Shown in pieces: positions 51,364 through 61,583 of a stretch of DNA of 64,000 bases. Under the pieces are notes generated by a model. That model was not told the origin of the DNA. It saw only the letters and a program-made list of their open reading frames with translations, and did no database searches. The position numbers were made by a program, and so were the translations under genes. Position 1 is the first letter of the stretch. Each line of letters begins with the position of its first letter. Source of the stretch: Saccharomyces mikatae IFO 1815 (taxonomy: Eukaryota; Ascomycota; Saccharomycetes; Saccharomycetales; Saccharomycetaceae); NCBI RefSeq assembly GCF_947241705.1, contig NC_079266.1, forward strand, positions 558,001-622,000. Reading direction: 5' to 3'.

Positions 51364-52377
51364 TTATACCTCAAAAGACATTTCCGGTAGTTGATCAGGA
51401 GATACTTGACGGTCTCTGCTCTGTAGTTCCAGATATCTCTTCTTAGTTTTGAAGTATAGGAGCCATGCAGTTAGACTTAGGATTATCAAGGTAACTAAAA
51501 TGCTTATCAAATCAAATACTCTAGACCCTGTAGATTCCGATTCTGCAAGACTTTTTATACGAGAGCCTATAAAAAGGTAGATGAATAGTTTTGGCGTGGT
51601 TATTACGTTAGCGATAGAAAAGTTGCGTACTGAGATACCGTAAACACCAGCTATGGCGCCATTAGTTAAAGAGTACGGAAAAGGACATAATCTCAGTAGA
51701 GCCAGAATCCAATAACTATTATTTTCTTGAAGAATGGAAGCCAGTGCCTCGAATCTCTTATTCAAATGCACTAATTTCTCTGCCCTTGAATGTAAGATAG
51801 TTTTGAATACAATGAAAGAGGCAATGGAGCCTGTTACAGATCCGAACGCCAGCGTAATCCACCCTTCAAAACTAACACCATAAATCAACCCAGTAGTGGT
51901 GGATAATAAGGAGTAACCAATCATAGGGGGGAATGCAACAAAGAATGTTAGCACTATTAAAATGAAATGTGTCGACATCTTTTCTTTTAAGTCATTTGAA
52001 GTAACAACAACTTTATGTAAAATCACATTATGGAAGATTAGCAATAAGATTCCCATTATTATCACCATTACACTGAAAATATAAATTATAATCTGTTGCC
52101 ACAATCTTAATGAATAAAAATAAAACTGAAATTTTTGAACATTCTTCCTAAGATTATGCATCAACCTTTCTCTGGCAGACATGTTATAAATATCCAAAAA
52201 GTCATTATCATTAACATCTATCTCATCATTGAACATCAATCCAGCATTAGTCCCGACTCTTTGCCCATTATCATTATTCGGCATAATATCGTTGTCAAGA
52301 TCTTCGAAATAACCGTCAAATTCATCGTCGTCCTCCCTGCCCACATTAGCATTCCCTGATTCGTAAGATTGAGTCAT
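51364..52377 (-). CDS. TVP38: Golgi VTT/DedA-family membrane protein Tvp38
   Basis: Multispanning late-Golgi membrane protein of the DedA/VTT (SNARE-associated) family, related to TMEM41B/VMP1 scramblases; its exact role in yeast is not settled. The 337 residues equal S. cerevisiae. The N terminus is acidic and cytosolic. Hydrophobic segments lie near residues 95-120, 137-165, 170-195, 222-240 and 285-310. The VTT core includes FFVAFPPMIGYSLLSTTTGLIYG, the FGSVTGSIASFIVFK segment, and LRLCPFPYSLTNGAIAGVYGI, which resembles the family R-x-x-P-x-x-P/N motif. Confidence 0.94.
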   Translation of the reverse strand: MTQSYESGNANVGREDDDEFDGYFEDLDNDIMPNNDNGQRVGTNAGLMFNDEIDVNDNDFLDIYNMSARERLMHNLRKNVQKFQFYFYSLRLWQQIIIYIFSVMVIIMGILLLIFHNVILHKVVVTSNDLKEKMSTHFILIVLTFFVAFPPMIGYSLLSTTTGLIYGVSFEGWITLAFGSVTGSIASFIVFKTILHSRAEKLVHLNKRFEALASILQENNSYWILALLRLCPFPYSLTNGAIAGVYGISVRNFSIANVITTPKLFIYLFIGSRIKSLAESESTGSRVFDLISILVTLIILSLTAWLLYFKTKKRYLELQSRDRQVSPDQLPEMSFEV

Positions 52378-52594
52378 TTGTGTAGCTAATATTCTTCTTT
52401 CATCAGAAACGATAAAACCTTCAAAAATTGTTGAAGAAATGGTTTTCTAGGGTGGCTTTTTTCTAAGCACGATTTGAAAGAAAATATCGTTTTCCATATT
52501 CGCTCTGGAAGGTTCAAATGAGAAAAGGCCATTCGATTTAATATATACATAAAAAAAATATATAGAGAATACGTTAGCAAGCACCTCCTTCCTA

Positions 52595-55324
52595 CTAGGG
52601 AGTATTAGTAGTGCTTTTGTGCTGCACCGAAGATGAAGGCCTCGATTGAAATATTGTGCTCTTAGTAGCTTGGGAAGGGGGCCTTCCATCAACGCTATGA
52701 CGCCTGAAATTACTTGCTAAGTCGCTATGAATTCCTGCGTTTGCATCGAAACTACTTATCAGTCTCAATGTAGGATGATCTTCCTTATCTGGACCTGTAT
52801 ACAATATGTTGCTACTGCTAACCCATTTTCTGTTCATGTGTTTTAGATATCTATTTTTTCGGCCAAAATGCAGTTTCTTGTCTACCATGGTAGGTGTTTC
52901 AATACTGGCAGAATGTGGGATAAGTTCGTGAATTTCTGGATTATAGGTCTTGACATCCATAGGAAGCATCAGTCGACCTATGCTTGCCTTTTTTTGCAGA
53001 ATTGGTGGTGGGAGCCCATTGATTTTGTTAGATTGTCTCAGTATTCTAGATGTGGGAGAAGAAACAGAAAATGAAAAGGATTTGGCTGGCCGTCTTGATG
53101 TTGAAATAGTGTCTGATTTCCTTCTTTGGTGACGTGGATTCAGTGAGGCAGAGGTTATAGAATACCGCGGCCTAAACCCAGAAGGTGACCGCCCATATGT
53201 GCTTGCATTTTCACGTAACAACAATAATGAGTTTGTCGATTCAGATTCTAAAAGGTTGTCATCCAACACGTTGGAAATATGGTTATCACCTTTAGTTGGA
53301 GTCCTAGTTAGCAACGTCGTACTTGCTGGATCTTTGGATTCCTCCGAGGTTTGCTCCGGAGCTTTGATTAATCCTATGACTGAATCTGCGAACTGAAACG
53401 GGGTTTTCAGAGAAGAGGTCACAATCATTCTACCTTTAATATAAGAGATCGCCTTATCCAAAGCAAACTCTTGACCACAGTGATTTTGAATAATAGACAC
53501 TTTGGGCCATGTAGCTCTTGCACCGTTGGTAATTTCCCTTAATAAAAACTCTTTCGTTGGATTTGATAAGAGCTCCTTTATCCTGAAAAGCATACTCATG
53601 TCAGGCAAAATAGTAATGTCACCGGAATATTGTTGAGATAATACCGACCTTAGTTTTGTAAGAGCATTTTTAGCTATCCCCATTTCACTTCCTATTTCTA
53701 AAATATGAATGGCTTCGTTGGCCATAAAATTGTATATGCTCGATAGGTTTTGCTTTAGTCGTGCACTAAATTCATCTTCAATTTCTCCACCCACACAGGA
53801 TAGTGATAATTTCAAAAACGGGAAGACGTGAATATTAACTTGGCAAGCAATAATATGATCCACATTAAACATTTCGGAGAGACGAGAAATGGGCAAGTCA
53901 TTGTCCACAGAACCATCGACAAATTTAACAGAACTACTACCAGTCCACGGTTTTCTTTCTCCCGTCCTGGGGTCTTTTTCATAAAGTGGGCTCGAGGGGA
54001 AAATACCCGGCAACGAACATGATGCGCATACTGCAGACCAAATAAGAACGTTTGGTGCTGTCAAATTATTCAATAAGCGTGGTTGTTCAAATAATGATGC
54101 TGGTGAGACGGTTATATTCAAGATTTTCCCCGTTCGGTTGTATGCTTCCCTGAACGTTAAATCTCCTAAAAATTCAATCATTGTATTTACCAAATGCTTG
54201 TTATCAAACCACGTACCGTTCTTGAAAAATCTGGATATCTTTATCAACAAATTTTCGCTTTCACTCTTTTGTTTGTCATCTTTGAAAATGTTGAATTCTT
54301 TCTCTAATATATGGTTGAGTAAAACCGGAATTTCTTCTTTATGATGAACAGATAATATACTGGCTACAATTGCACCGGCACTGCTACCGCTGATCACTCT
54401 AGGTAATAAATCTAGTTCGAATAACGTACCAAGAACACCAATGTGGAAAAGACCAAAAGTACCACCTCCACTAAGAACTAAAGCGGTCCGACCGATATTC
54501 CTTCTTGTTTGTTGCAGTATACCCAAAAGGTAACTATCATCAAGATCGGACTCCATTAAAGATTCCAGTGCTAGCCTGGACTCCATCATATACTCGTCAA
54601 TCAGATACTTGGTACCAACATGAGAATGCCTATATAGGTTCACGTTCCCCATATTCCCCAGATTCCGCACCCAATTGGTCCTAATGATGTATAATAGTTG
54701 TCCATAGTTCCTATTTAAGCGCTCTTCACGCATTCTGGATGTTAAATCTTTTATTAATTTGTAATCATACAAAGGGCTTTCCAACTTCTGTTTCCATGCT
54801 ATTTTTCCAGTGAGGTCATCAAGTCTTGCACCTGCAGAAGACCATTCTTCAAAAGACATCGCATGTTGTTTCTGTGAACAGACCTTGTCTATCAAAATGT
54901 CTTTTTCATAATTTCCCACAAAGACATTGTAAAGGAATGATTTGCACCTCCTGGCTAAAGTTATCGCTTGCTCTTCTTCGTCTTCTTCATCCACCTCAAT
55001 CATTTCGATATCGTTATTCTCATTTTCGGTGGCTGTTTCCTGTCCGTCGTCGAATTTCTCCTCGTTTCCTGTGATCAGATTGAAATTCACTCTATGTGTA
55101 GTTTTGTTCCTACTAGCTTGCAGCCTTTTATCAACATCCTCGACCTCTCTTTCGATATTAGCATTATTCTTATTGATCTTGCCTGACTTGTTCTTAGGTC
55201 CCAAAATGGGGATTATATTTTGAGAACTTCCCAGAATCTGTTCGTAATATTTTTCAATTAGTTGTTGCGTAACAAGGAGGGGCTTATTTTGTGTAGATGT
55301 AAGATCTGATATTTTGCTGCTCAT
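52595..55324 (-). CDS. TGL4: Lipid-droplet triacylglycerol lipase Tgl4
   Basis: Main regulated triacylglycerol lipase on lipid droplets, an ATGL orthologue that is activated by Cdk1 and also has steryl-ester and phospholipase activity. The 909 residues compare with 910. The patatin domain begins with the oxyanion GGGTFGLFHIGVL. The nucleophile motif is GSSAG (near residue 315) in VISGSSAGAIVAS, and the second catalytic residue is the Asp in VDGSVDNDLP. The C-terminal third is Ser/Thr/Pro-rich with Cdk-like sites (LTRTPTKGD, SPTSRIL). TGL5 is the paralogue. An acidic run lies near residue 115. Confidence 0.96.
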   Translation of the reverse strand: MSSKISDLTSTQNKPLLVTQQLIEKYYEQILGSSQNIIPILGPKNKSGKINKNNANIEREVEDVDKRLQASRNKTTHRVNFNLITGNEEKFDDGQETATENENNDIEMIEVDEEDEEEQAITLARRCKSFLYNVFVGNYEKDILIDKVCSQKQHAMSFEEWSSAGARLDDLTGKIAWKQKLESPLYDYKLIKDLTSRMREERLNRNYGQLLYIIRTNWVRNLGNMGNVNLYRHSHVGTKYLIDEYMMESRLALESLMESDLDDSYLLGILQQTRRNIGRTALVLSGGGTFGLFHIGVLGTLFELDLLPRVISGSSAGAIVASILSVHHKEEIPVLLNHILEKEFNIFKDDKQKSESENLLIKISRFFKNGTWFDNKHLVNTMIEFLGDLTFREAYNRTGKILNITVSPASLFEQPRLLNNLTAPNVLIWSAVCASCSLPGIFPSSPLYEKDPRTGERKPWTGSSSVKFVDGSVDNDLPISRLSEMFNVDHIIACQVNIHVFPFLKLSLSCVGGEIEDEFSARLKQNLSSIYNFMANEAIHILEIGSEMGIAKNALTKLRSVLSQQYSGDITILPDMSMLFRIKELLSNPTKEFLLREITNGARATWPKVSIIQNHCGQEFALDKAISYIKGRMIVTSSLKTPFQFADSVIGLIKAPEQTSEESKDPASTTLLTRTPTKGDNHISNVLDDNLLESESTNSLLLLRENASTYGRSPSGFRPRYSITSASLNPRHQRRKSDTISTSRRPAKSFSFSVSSPTSRILRQSNKINGLPPPILQKKASIGRLMLPMDVKTYNPEIHELIPHSASIETPTMVDKKLHFGRKNRYLKHMNRKWVSSSNILYTGPDKEDHPTLRLISSFDANAGIHSDLASNFRRHSVDGRPPSQATKSTIFQSRPSSSVQHKSTTNTP

Positions 55325-55940
55325 CAGACTTCTGTTACATGTACGTATATATACCCTTCGCCAATGACTACAACACCAATTTTGCTGGTCAAATTATTAG
55401 ATGTTAACACTCTTTACAGATGTGAAAATGCATTATTGGCAATCTATAAGTTCTAAACTTTATAATTGTGGTTTTGCATTCATGATCGCAAATATCGTAT
55501 AAAAGGGTAACAATTACGACCCTAATATGCCCTACCTTTTTTAAAACCCTTAAATAATATTTGTTCTTTTTAAGCTTTTAACCTAACAAGATATCATTGT
55601 AAGACCTAATGAACTTTTCAACGCGCTTGGCCCTAACTCTCTCGAATTTTTCAGTTCGCGTTCTTCTTCAATTCACGAACAATGAAAATATCAGCAAATG
55701 ATGATAATAGTGAGGAAGCTGAAGGGTTCCAATTTTGGAGAGTAGCTTTAAAATTAAATCTCGTTGCGTTGTCCATTTTTCACATCACTTGGTTAGAATA
55801 GAATAGCCGAATTTTTCAAAGGGCCAAGATATTTTTCTTCTATCAGACAAGTGGAGTATTATTGAGCTCCTTTAGAAATAATAGTGGATAAAGTACGAGA
55901 AAATAGAAGGACAAACTGGAGTAGTAAAACGCCTAATTTG
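55325..55940. promoter_or_regulatory. TGL4-PXL1 divergent promoter
   Basis: A 616-bp region with two Tbf1-type words, ACCCTAA at 55519-55525 and GCCCTAA at 55630-55636. An MCB-like ACGCGC lies at 55621-55626. I see no RNA gene or element. Confidence 0.4.
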
Positions 55941-58094
55941 ATGTCTAACTCAATTTATGGTTCTCCCTTTCCAAAAATAAACCCGAAAGTCCGCTACAAG
56001 ACAGCTCTAGAGAGAGCAGGGTTTGATACTAAGCCGCGTAGTCCGTTCAGTAGTCAGAGGAACGCTTCAACAGGAAGTTTACAAGCTTCCGTGAGATCAC
56101 CGCCGATAATCCGTCAAAGGAATGTGTCTGCTGCACCGTCTGTACCGGTCACGATAAGGAGCGCATATACTATGTCTTCAAAGGGTACACATTCTTCCAG
56201 GAAGGACGAGTCTGGCATTTATCCGCTCCCTGTGCTGGTCGATAGTAGGAGACAGAGTGTCTGTCCTTCAAATAATAACAACATTTCATCTTCAAGAGAC
56301 ACTAAAGTGTCTCATCCTATTTCCAAAGCGAATGAGCGTGCCTCACAGGACGATCCCTTCCGTTTCGACCGTAACTTAGACCATTACAGAGAACAGGATG
56401 CTTCTGCTAGACATACGAATGAATCATCTGCTAACGCAGGCCACTCCCTTTTCAATTTTGAACAAGAAAACACTAATAATTCTAGAGGGGAGCAGGATTT
56501 GAGTCCCATCGAAAGAAGTTTTATGATGTTGACTCAAAACGACACTGCAAGCCTTTTCAATTCTATCAATCAAACCAATAATGGCAGTGCTTTCGAGCGA
56601 GAGCTCGAACTTGAACAACAAGAAGACGAAAAAGAAGAAGAAGAAAATGACGACAAAAGCTCCATCAAATTTGAGAAGACAGAACAACAAGAAGAAAACG
56701 ATGTAAAAAGCTTAAATTTCGAACCACATCCTGAACTACAGGTAAATTTGAGCAAAGATGAGTTGCTTCAAGAAAACTATCCGGAAGAACAACGAGAAGA
56801 GCAAACAAAAATGGTCAACAGTATTCCGGAAATCAATGTTACGCGAGAAAGTGCTACACCACGCTTATTCATTGATACATCATACAGCAGTGAACCGACA
56901 GACTCTAAATTATTCCCTCATGATAATTTTGCGGGCATAGAATCTTCAATGAAACAGAAATCATCTGGCGTTTCGTCATCGTCCACAAGCGTAGGGGATT
57001 TAAGTCTCGATGGCACAAGTGAAAAACGTCTATCAACGGCTTCGTCAGATAATATCGAAACACCATACACTGCTACGAATCTGCAGGTTGAACAATTAAT
57101 TGCTCAATTAGATGACGTTTCACTATCCAGAAATGCCAAGCTCGATATGAACAATAATTCTTTGAACGTAGTAGACAGAAAAGCATCTAGATTTAAAAAG
57201 TCAAGTGCATATTTATCTGGGTACCCCAGAATTAACACACCTGCAGCGCAGGAAATATCCGTTATGCAAAATAGCGGTGAAAACTTGAGCAGACAAAGTC
57301 TTTCAGTGGATAAAGACGACATTGATGACGACGTACCCTCTACTTCCACAACCAATGGCGGTACACCAATTTTTCACAAGTTTAAACAGTCAAATGTTCA
57401 GTACTCTGATGTTGAAGAAAATAGCTCGCAAAACAATTTCAAAGCAGAAGTCCCTACAATTGAAGCTTTACAATTGGAGCACAAGCATAATATAACAGAT
57501 TTGAGAGAAGAGGCTGATGGTTCTAGATTGGATGATTCACAATCATCAGTTAATGCCAGGTCTATGGGGCACAGCTCTGATGCAGATTATAAAGAGACAG
57601 AGCCTACTGAATTAAAATATCCCCCTGGAGAGGGCCCTTGTAGAGCATGCGGTTTGGAAGTCACAGGAAAAAGAATGTTTTCCAAAAAAGAAAACGAACT
57701 GTCGGGACAATGGCACCGTGCATGTTTTAAATGCATCGAATGTGGTATTAAATTTAATAAACACGTTCCTTGTTATATTTTGCGGGATACACCTTACTGT
57801 CAAAGGCACTATCACCAGGAAAATCACAGTATTTGTAAAGTTTGTTCGAACTTCATAGAGGGGGAATGTCTGGAAAATGATAAGGCCGAAAGATTTCATG
57901 TTGATTGTCTAAACTGTTTCTTGTGTAAGACCGCCATTACCAATGATTACTATATATTTAACAAGGAGATTCCATTGTGCGGCAATCACGACATGGAAGC
58001 TCTTTTGAAGGAAGGTATTGATAGCGCTACATCGAGCAATGATAAAAACAATACTCTCTCTAAAAGGAGGACAAGACTCATCAATTTCAACTAG
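55941..58094 (+). CDS. PXL1: Paxillin-like LIM protein Pxl1
   Basis: LIM-domain protein of sites of polarised growth; it keeps polarity and inhibits Rho1 signalling. The ATG at 55941 (MSNSIYGSPFPKINPK) gives 717 residues against 706 in S. cerevisiae. Nineteen codons upstream are open but start with GTG. The long N-terminal region is disordered. The extra length is at least partly a Glu-rich run (about 235-250). Two LIM domains close the protein (about 566-622 and 628-685), with CRACG...WHRACFKCIECG and CKVCSNF...FHVDCLNCFLC, and all zinc ligands appear present. Confidence 0.94.
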   Translation: MSNSIYGSPFPKINPKVRYKTALERAGFDTKPRSPFSSQRNASTGSLQASVRSPPIIRQRNVSAAPSVPVTIRSAYTMSSKGTHSSRKDESGIYPLPVLVDSRRQSVCPSNNNNISSSRDTKVSHPISKANERASQDDPFRFDRNLDHYREQDASARHTNESSANAGHSLFNFEQENTNNSRGEQDLSPIERSFMMLTQNDTASLFNSINQTNNGSAFERELELEQQEDEKEEEENDDKSSIKFEKTEQQEENDVKSLNFEPHPELQVNLSKDELLQENYPEEQREEQTKMVNSIPEINVTRESATPRLFIDTSYSSEPTDSKLFPHDNFAGIESSMKQKSSGVSSSSTSVGDLSLDGTSEKRLSTASSDNIETPYTATNLQVEQLIAQLDDVSLSRNAKLDMNNNSLNVVDRKASRFKKSSAYLSGYPRINTPAAQEISVMQNSGENLSRQSLSVDKDDIDDDVPSTSTTNGGTPIFHKFKQSNVQYSDVEENSSQNNFKAEVPTIEALQLEHKHNITDLREEADGSRLDDSQSSVNARSMGHSSDADYKETEPTELKYPPGEGPCRACGLEVTGKRMFSKKENELSGQWHRACFKCIECGIKFNKHVPCYILRDTPYCQRHYHQENHSICKVCSNFIEGECLENDKAERFHVDCLNCFLCKTAITNDYYIFNKEIPLCGNHDMEALLKEGIDSATSSNDKNNTLSKRRTRLINFN

Positions 58095-58535
58095 CATATC
58101 TATTCATCTGTCTTCCCACACACAAGCTTCATAACATTCTTTATTGGTTCTTTTTTCTTATATATTTAGTTCAGCCTTGTTCATTCATACATTTGTATAC
58201 CGCAGGAAAAAATAAATCTGCATATCTATACCTTCTACACTGATTTCATTACTTATAAAGATCATTTTTTAAAATTTTCCACGTTGTGTTTTTCTCAACA
58301 ATAGCTCTATAACGTAATTTTACGCGTTTTGTGATTACAAAGGATTTCTATTTTTGGACATTCTCGTACCGGTGCATTAAAAGTTAAAAGCTGAAAAGAG
58401 AATAGGAGTTAGAGAATAGAGAATAAGAAAATTTATTTAAAGGGAAGGCAAGTAATGAAGTATCTAGCCATTTGTCGTGTTTTCCTCAACAGAAGAAAAA
58501 TTTCAGAACAAACTAGTAAACAGTAGGCCAGTATA
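58095..58535. promoter_or_regulatory. PXL1-SRL3 gap with an MCB word
   Basis: This is the SRL3 promoter. ACGCGT at 58322-58327 is an exact MCB word about 210 bp before the SRL3 ATG. SRL3 is expressed in G1 in S. cerevisiae, and this fits. AT-rich sequence near PXL1 contains TTATATATTTAGTT (10 of 11 to the ARS word), too weak to call. Confidence 0.6.
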
Positions 58536-59318
58536 ATGTTTCTGAAAATACCTAATTGGGAAACAGTAAATGAGACACCCAAATCAAGAGTCTTAACAAT
58601 AAACGAGTTGATCTCGCCCAACTTGGATACAGAGTCTAAGAGACTTCTGGCAACTCCAGTAAGAAGGTACTGTGAAACTTCTGTAAGTGAAGTGCAAGAG
58701 TCTCCTACGTCTGCGCACTCTCCTAGTGACGGCGAAAGCCCTACCTATCAATATAACACTCAATTTCACTTTCCAGCACCATCAACCCCTAGAACTCCCG
58801 ATTCTAAGACTGAGGAAAAATATCTATGCTCAACACCCGCATTGATTTCTCCCACAGCAATTGTTGAGGACGAAAACAACGATTCTGTGCAAGAGTTTTC
58901 AAGAACTTTAAAGTCGAGGCTGAATTGTGCAATGGTTAAACTATCACGAGAGCATGAAGGTAATTGCCCGACGATGAAAGGGCAGTTTTCTGGGAATAAT
59001 CAAGCGGCTTTGATTCCTCCTCCTCCAACCGAAAAGATACGAAAGGGTTCTTATAGCAATAAATTTGCTACCAAACATAGGCGTTGCCAGTCATTAGATG
59101 AATCTAAAAAGTTTTTGAGTTCTCTGGAAGATTCTTCCGCTCATGCAGCATTTTTAAAGGCAATTTCGTCTAAAAACATCAAGGACAATAACATAAAAAA
59201 TGTTAATGTTTCACCGTTACGATGGTCTTCTCATAAAAGAACACAAAGTACACAGGAGAACTCTTTGCAAGAGTTTGTTGCTATTGACACTCTATTGAAG
59301 ATGTCGTTATCGAACTAA
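58536..59318 (+). CDS. SRL3: Whi5-like G1/S repressor paralogue Srl3
   Basis: Cytoplasmic/nuclear protein related to Whi5, the yeast functional counterpart of Rb; a suppressor of lethality of rad53/mec1 mutants when overexpressed. 260 residues here; I recall about 246 in S. cerevisiae. The GTB motif shared by Whi5, Srl3, Nrm1 and Stb1 is at about residues 125-137 (LKSRLNCAMVKL), the segment that docks on G1/S transcription factors. Around it are many SP/TP sites (STPRTPDSK, ISPNL, SPTSAHSPSD) for Cdk. The C terminus is basic and disordered (SPLRWSSHKRTQS). Confidence 0.92.
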   Translation: MFLKIPNWETVNETPKSRVLTINELISPNLDTESKRLLATPVRRYCETSVSEVQESPTSAHSPSDGESPTYQYNTQFHFPAPSTPRTPDSKTEEKYLCSTPALISPTAIVEDENNDSVQEFSRTLKSRLNCAMVKLSREHEGNCPTMKGQFSGNNQAALIPPPPTEKIRKGSYSNKFATKHRRCQSLDESKKFLSSLEDSSAHAAFLKAISSKNIKDNNIKNVNVSPLRWSSHKRTQSTQENSLQEFVAIDTLLKMSLSN

Positions 59319-59714
59319 AGTTGATGGTTCAATTTTCACTTATACATTCATTTCGTGGCTTTTTTTTTTGTTTATATACTATTATTTAGTTTGCAGAGTT
59401 CGGGGAAAGAAAAAGAAAAAAGTCTGCTATTACAGCCAAAATATAAAGAAAGAATTAAAAGATCGAAAAAACTCTTACAGAATGCTTGGTTGTCAAAGGA
59501 CGTCGGTACCCAAAGGAGACATATTATTTCTGGTCGTTTGATTTTTCTTCTTTCAAAGGTAGACAATATATAATATTATCATTACTACTACTACTACTAT
59601 TATTATTTTTATTTTTATTATTATTATTATTACTTTTGTTATGATTGCAATCAGTTTGCTCTACAAGATAGTTGAGATCACTTTAAAAGAACTGTGGTTT
59701 TCGCTTTTCTCTTT
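59319..59714. repeat. SRL3-SRP40 gap with an ATT/ACT microsatellite
   Basis: This is the shared 3' region of two convergent genes. At about 59577-59632 there is a simple repeat of ACT, then ATT, then ATTTTT and TTA units. It contains TTTTATTTTTA, one base off the ARS word. T-tracts near 59361-59369 probably serve 3'-end formation. I see no gene. Confidence 0.6.
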
Positions 59715-60947
59715 TCAATCTTGGAATTTGTATGAACCACTTTCCAAAGTGATTGAACCACCCCTATAAGAACCCCTCTTCATTTTATTTTTATTTTTAG
59801 TAAAATCTTTACCTCTTACTCTACCTAATTTTTCATTTGCCATTTCACCCCATGTTCCAGCAGCACCTTTGTAAGTGTTGTCTGTTAACTCCCAAGCTTC
59901 AAAATTGATCTTCGATCTTTCTACTCTGGAAAAATGCTTTCTTTGACCATCTTTAATTTCATCATTTCCGGCCGGAATGTTCAATTTACTAGCACTGGAC
60001 GATTCGGATGCTGATGGAGTTGGCTCGTTAGAAGAAGCAGGTGTTTCTTCGGCATCGGACTCGACTGCAGATGCCTTTCCGGCTTCCGGTTCAGAACTAG
60101 AATCTGAATCGGAAGAGTCAGATGAAGATGTGGAATCGCTGGAACTTGAGTCGGAGTTAGAAGTTGAAGAATCTGAGTCAGAATCAGATGAAGAGTCGCT
60201 AGAGCTAGAGCTGGAGCTAGATTCTGAATCAGACGAAGAAGAACTGCTGGAACTAGAATCTGAATCGGAAGAGTCAGATGAAGAAGAACTGCTGGAACTA
60301 GAATCTGAATCGGAAGAGTCAGATGAAGAAGAACTGCTGGAACTAGAATCTGAATCGGAAGAGTCAGATGAAGAAGAACTGCTGGAACTAGAATCTGAAT
60401 CGGAAGAGTCAGATGAAGAAGAACTGTTGGAACTAGAGCTAGAACTAGAGCTGGATTCAGAATCAGAATCAGAATCAGAAGAAGAAGAACTGCTGGAACT
60501 AGAGCTTGAATCAGAATCCGAATCAGATTCGGAGGAGGATGAAGATGACTTGCTGGAAGTTTCCGGTTGAGTCTTTGCTTTCTTAGTTTTCTTAGCGTCT
60601 TCATTATCAGATTCTATTGCTCTCTTCTTAGTTTCATTTTCTGCCTCGGATTCTGAAGAAGATTCACTTGAACTAGAACTAGAACTAGAGCTGGAGCTGG
60701 AGCTGGAGCTAGAAGAGGAAGATCCACTGGAACTGGAGTCAGATTCACTGGAAGAATCCGAGTCACTGGAACTTGAGCCTGAGCTCGAACTAGATGCTGA
60801 GGATGATGAGCTAGATTCAGAATCACTGCTACTCGAAGAGGAGGAAGAAGAGGAGGAAGAAGAGGAGGAAGAGGATTTCTCTTCTGTGTCCTTTTCTTTA
60901 AGACTTAGTTTTGGTACTTCATCAACTATAACTTTCTTGGAACCCAT
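59715..60947 (-). CDS. SRP40: Nucleolar Ser-rich chaperone Srp40 (NOPP140-like)
   Basis: Nucleolar phosphoprotein related to mammalian Nopp140, thought to chaperone small nucleolar RNPs. The 410 residues compare with 406. Apart from the ends it is almost only Ser, Asp and Glu: acidic Ser runs (about residues 25-95 and 130-290) broken by a basic linker (AKKTKKAKTQPETSSKS). The conserved SRP40 C-terminal domain begins near residue 338 with FSRVERSKINFEAWELTDNTYKG and ends SGSYKFQD. The runs are casein-kinase-2-type targets. A PAC box lies upstream. Part of the Ser tract is a perfect minisatellite. Confidence 0.96.
   Translation of the reverse strand: MGSKKVIVDEVPKLSLKEKDTEEKSSSSSSSSSSSSSSSSSDSESSSSSSASSSSSGSSSSDSDSSSESDSSSSGSSSSSSSSSSSSSSSSSSSESSSESEAENETKKRAIESDNEDAKKTKKAKTQPETSSKSSSSSSESDSDSDSSSSSSSSSSSDSDSDSESSSSSSSSSNSSSSSDSSDSDSSSSSSSSSDSSDSDSSSSSSSSSDSSDSDSSSSSSSSSDSSDSDSSSSSSSSSDSESSSSSSSSDSSSDSDSDSSTSNSDSSSSDSTSSSDSSDSDSSSEPEAGKASAVESDAEETPASSNEPTPSASESSSASKLNIPAGNDEIKDGQRKHFSRVERSKINFEAWELTDNTYKGAAGTWGEMANEKLGRVRGKDFTKNKNKMKRGSYRGGSITLESGSYKFQD
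60250..60429. repeat. 45-bp minisatellite in SRP40, four copies
   Basis: Four head-to-tail 45-bp units start at 60250, 60295, 60340 and 60385. The first three are identical and the fourth differs by one base (ctgttg for ctgctg). Each unit encodes 15 residues of SSSDSSDSDSSSSSS type. A partial copy lies at about 60087-60122. Confidence 0.9.
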
Positions 60948-61005
60948 TTCTGTGTATTCTTATGTGCTATGCGACTTAACTATCTCTCTTGCTTCAAATA
61001 AAAGT

Positions 61006-61013
61006 GCGATGAG
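61006..61013 (+). promoter_or_regulatory. PAC box upstream of SRP40
   Basis: GCGATGAG, the PAC core, is about 60 bp upstream of the SRP40 start. A 15-base A tract follows at 61063-61077, probably keeping nucleosomes away, and a second near-match GCGATGGG lies at 61091-61098. This is the standard context for a nucleolar gene. Confidence 0.7.
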
Positions 61014-61583
61014 TTGGATACTTCTTCATCAATCGTCAAGTAAATTTTCTTAATCTGCACTGAAAAAAAAAAAAAAAGTGTATGCTCGATGCGATGGGAC
61101 GGGTTTTCTTCTCTTCCCGTTCAAAGCTTCCTCAGACCAATTCTCTTTATTTTCTTCCTCGTTCCGCCATGAAGAAAAGGGCAACATATACTACAGTAGA
61201 AACCTCCAAAATGTCGTAATAATCCAGAAATAGAGAGGTGTAAAAAATCTGCGTAAAACAAAATACAATAATTAGAAATCTGGTAGAGCTTATCTGAGCC
61301 TTTTTTCTCTCTATAAGTATCTTATTGAGATAAACTGCACGATAATGCCTGCCTTTGGTCAAAATAAAGGACATCAATGACTGCAACACCCGAACACCAC
61401 AAAGTGAATATAAGAGGAAGTATCAACCAGGTATCATTTATAGGGAAAGGGGCGTAAGAGAAAGGATATGAATTACGGCTCAAGAAAGACAAACGTAGAA
61501 CACTAATGTGTCTAATGAAACCATCGTCACATCAAGATAGTAGCCTTTTGTGCGAGGTAATACTGCCCCTTGTCAAAAACAAA

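Noticed and set aside
59977-60570. 197-codon acidic plus-strand frame opposite SRP40
   Set aside because: It is the mirror of the Ser-codon repeats; Ser/Asp triplets read as Glu/Leu/Ser on the other strand. No independent support.
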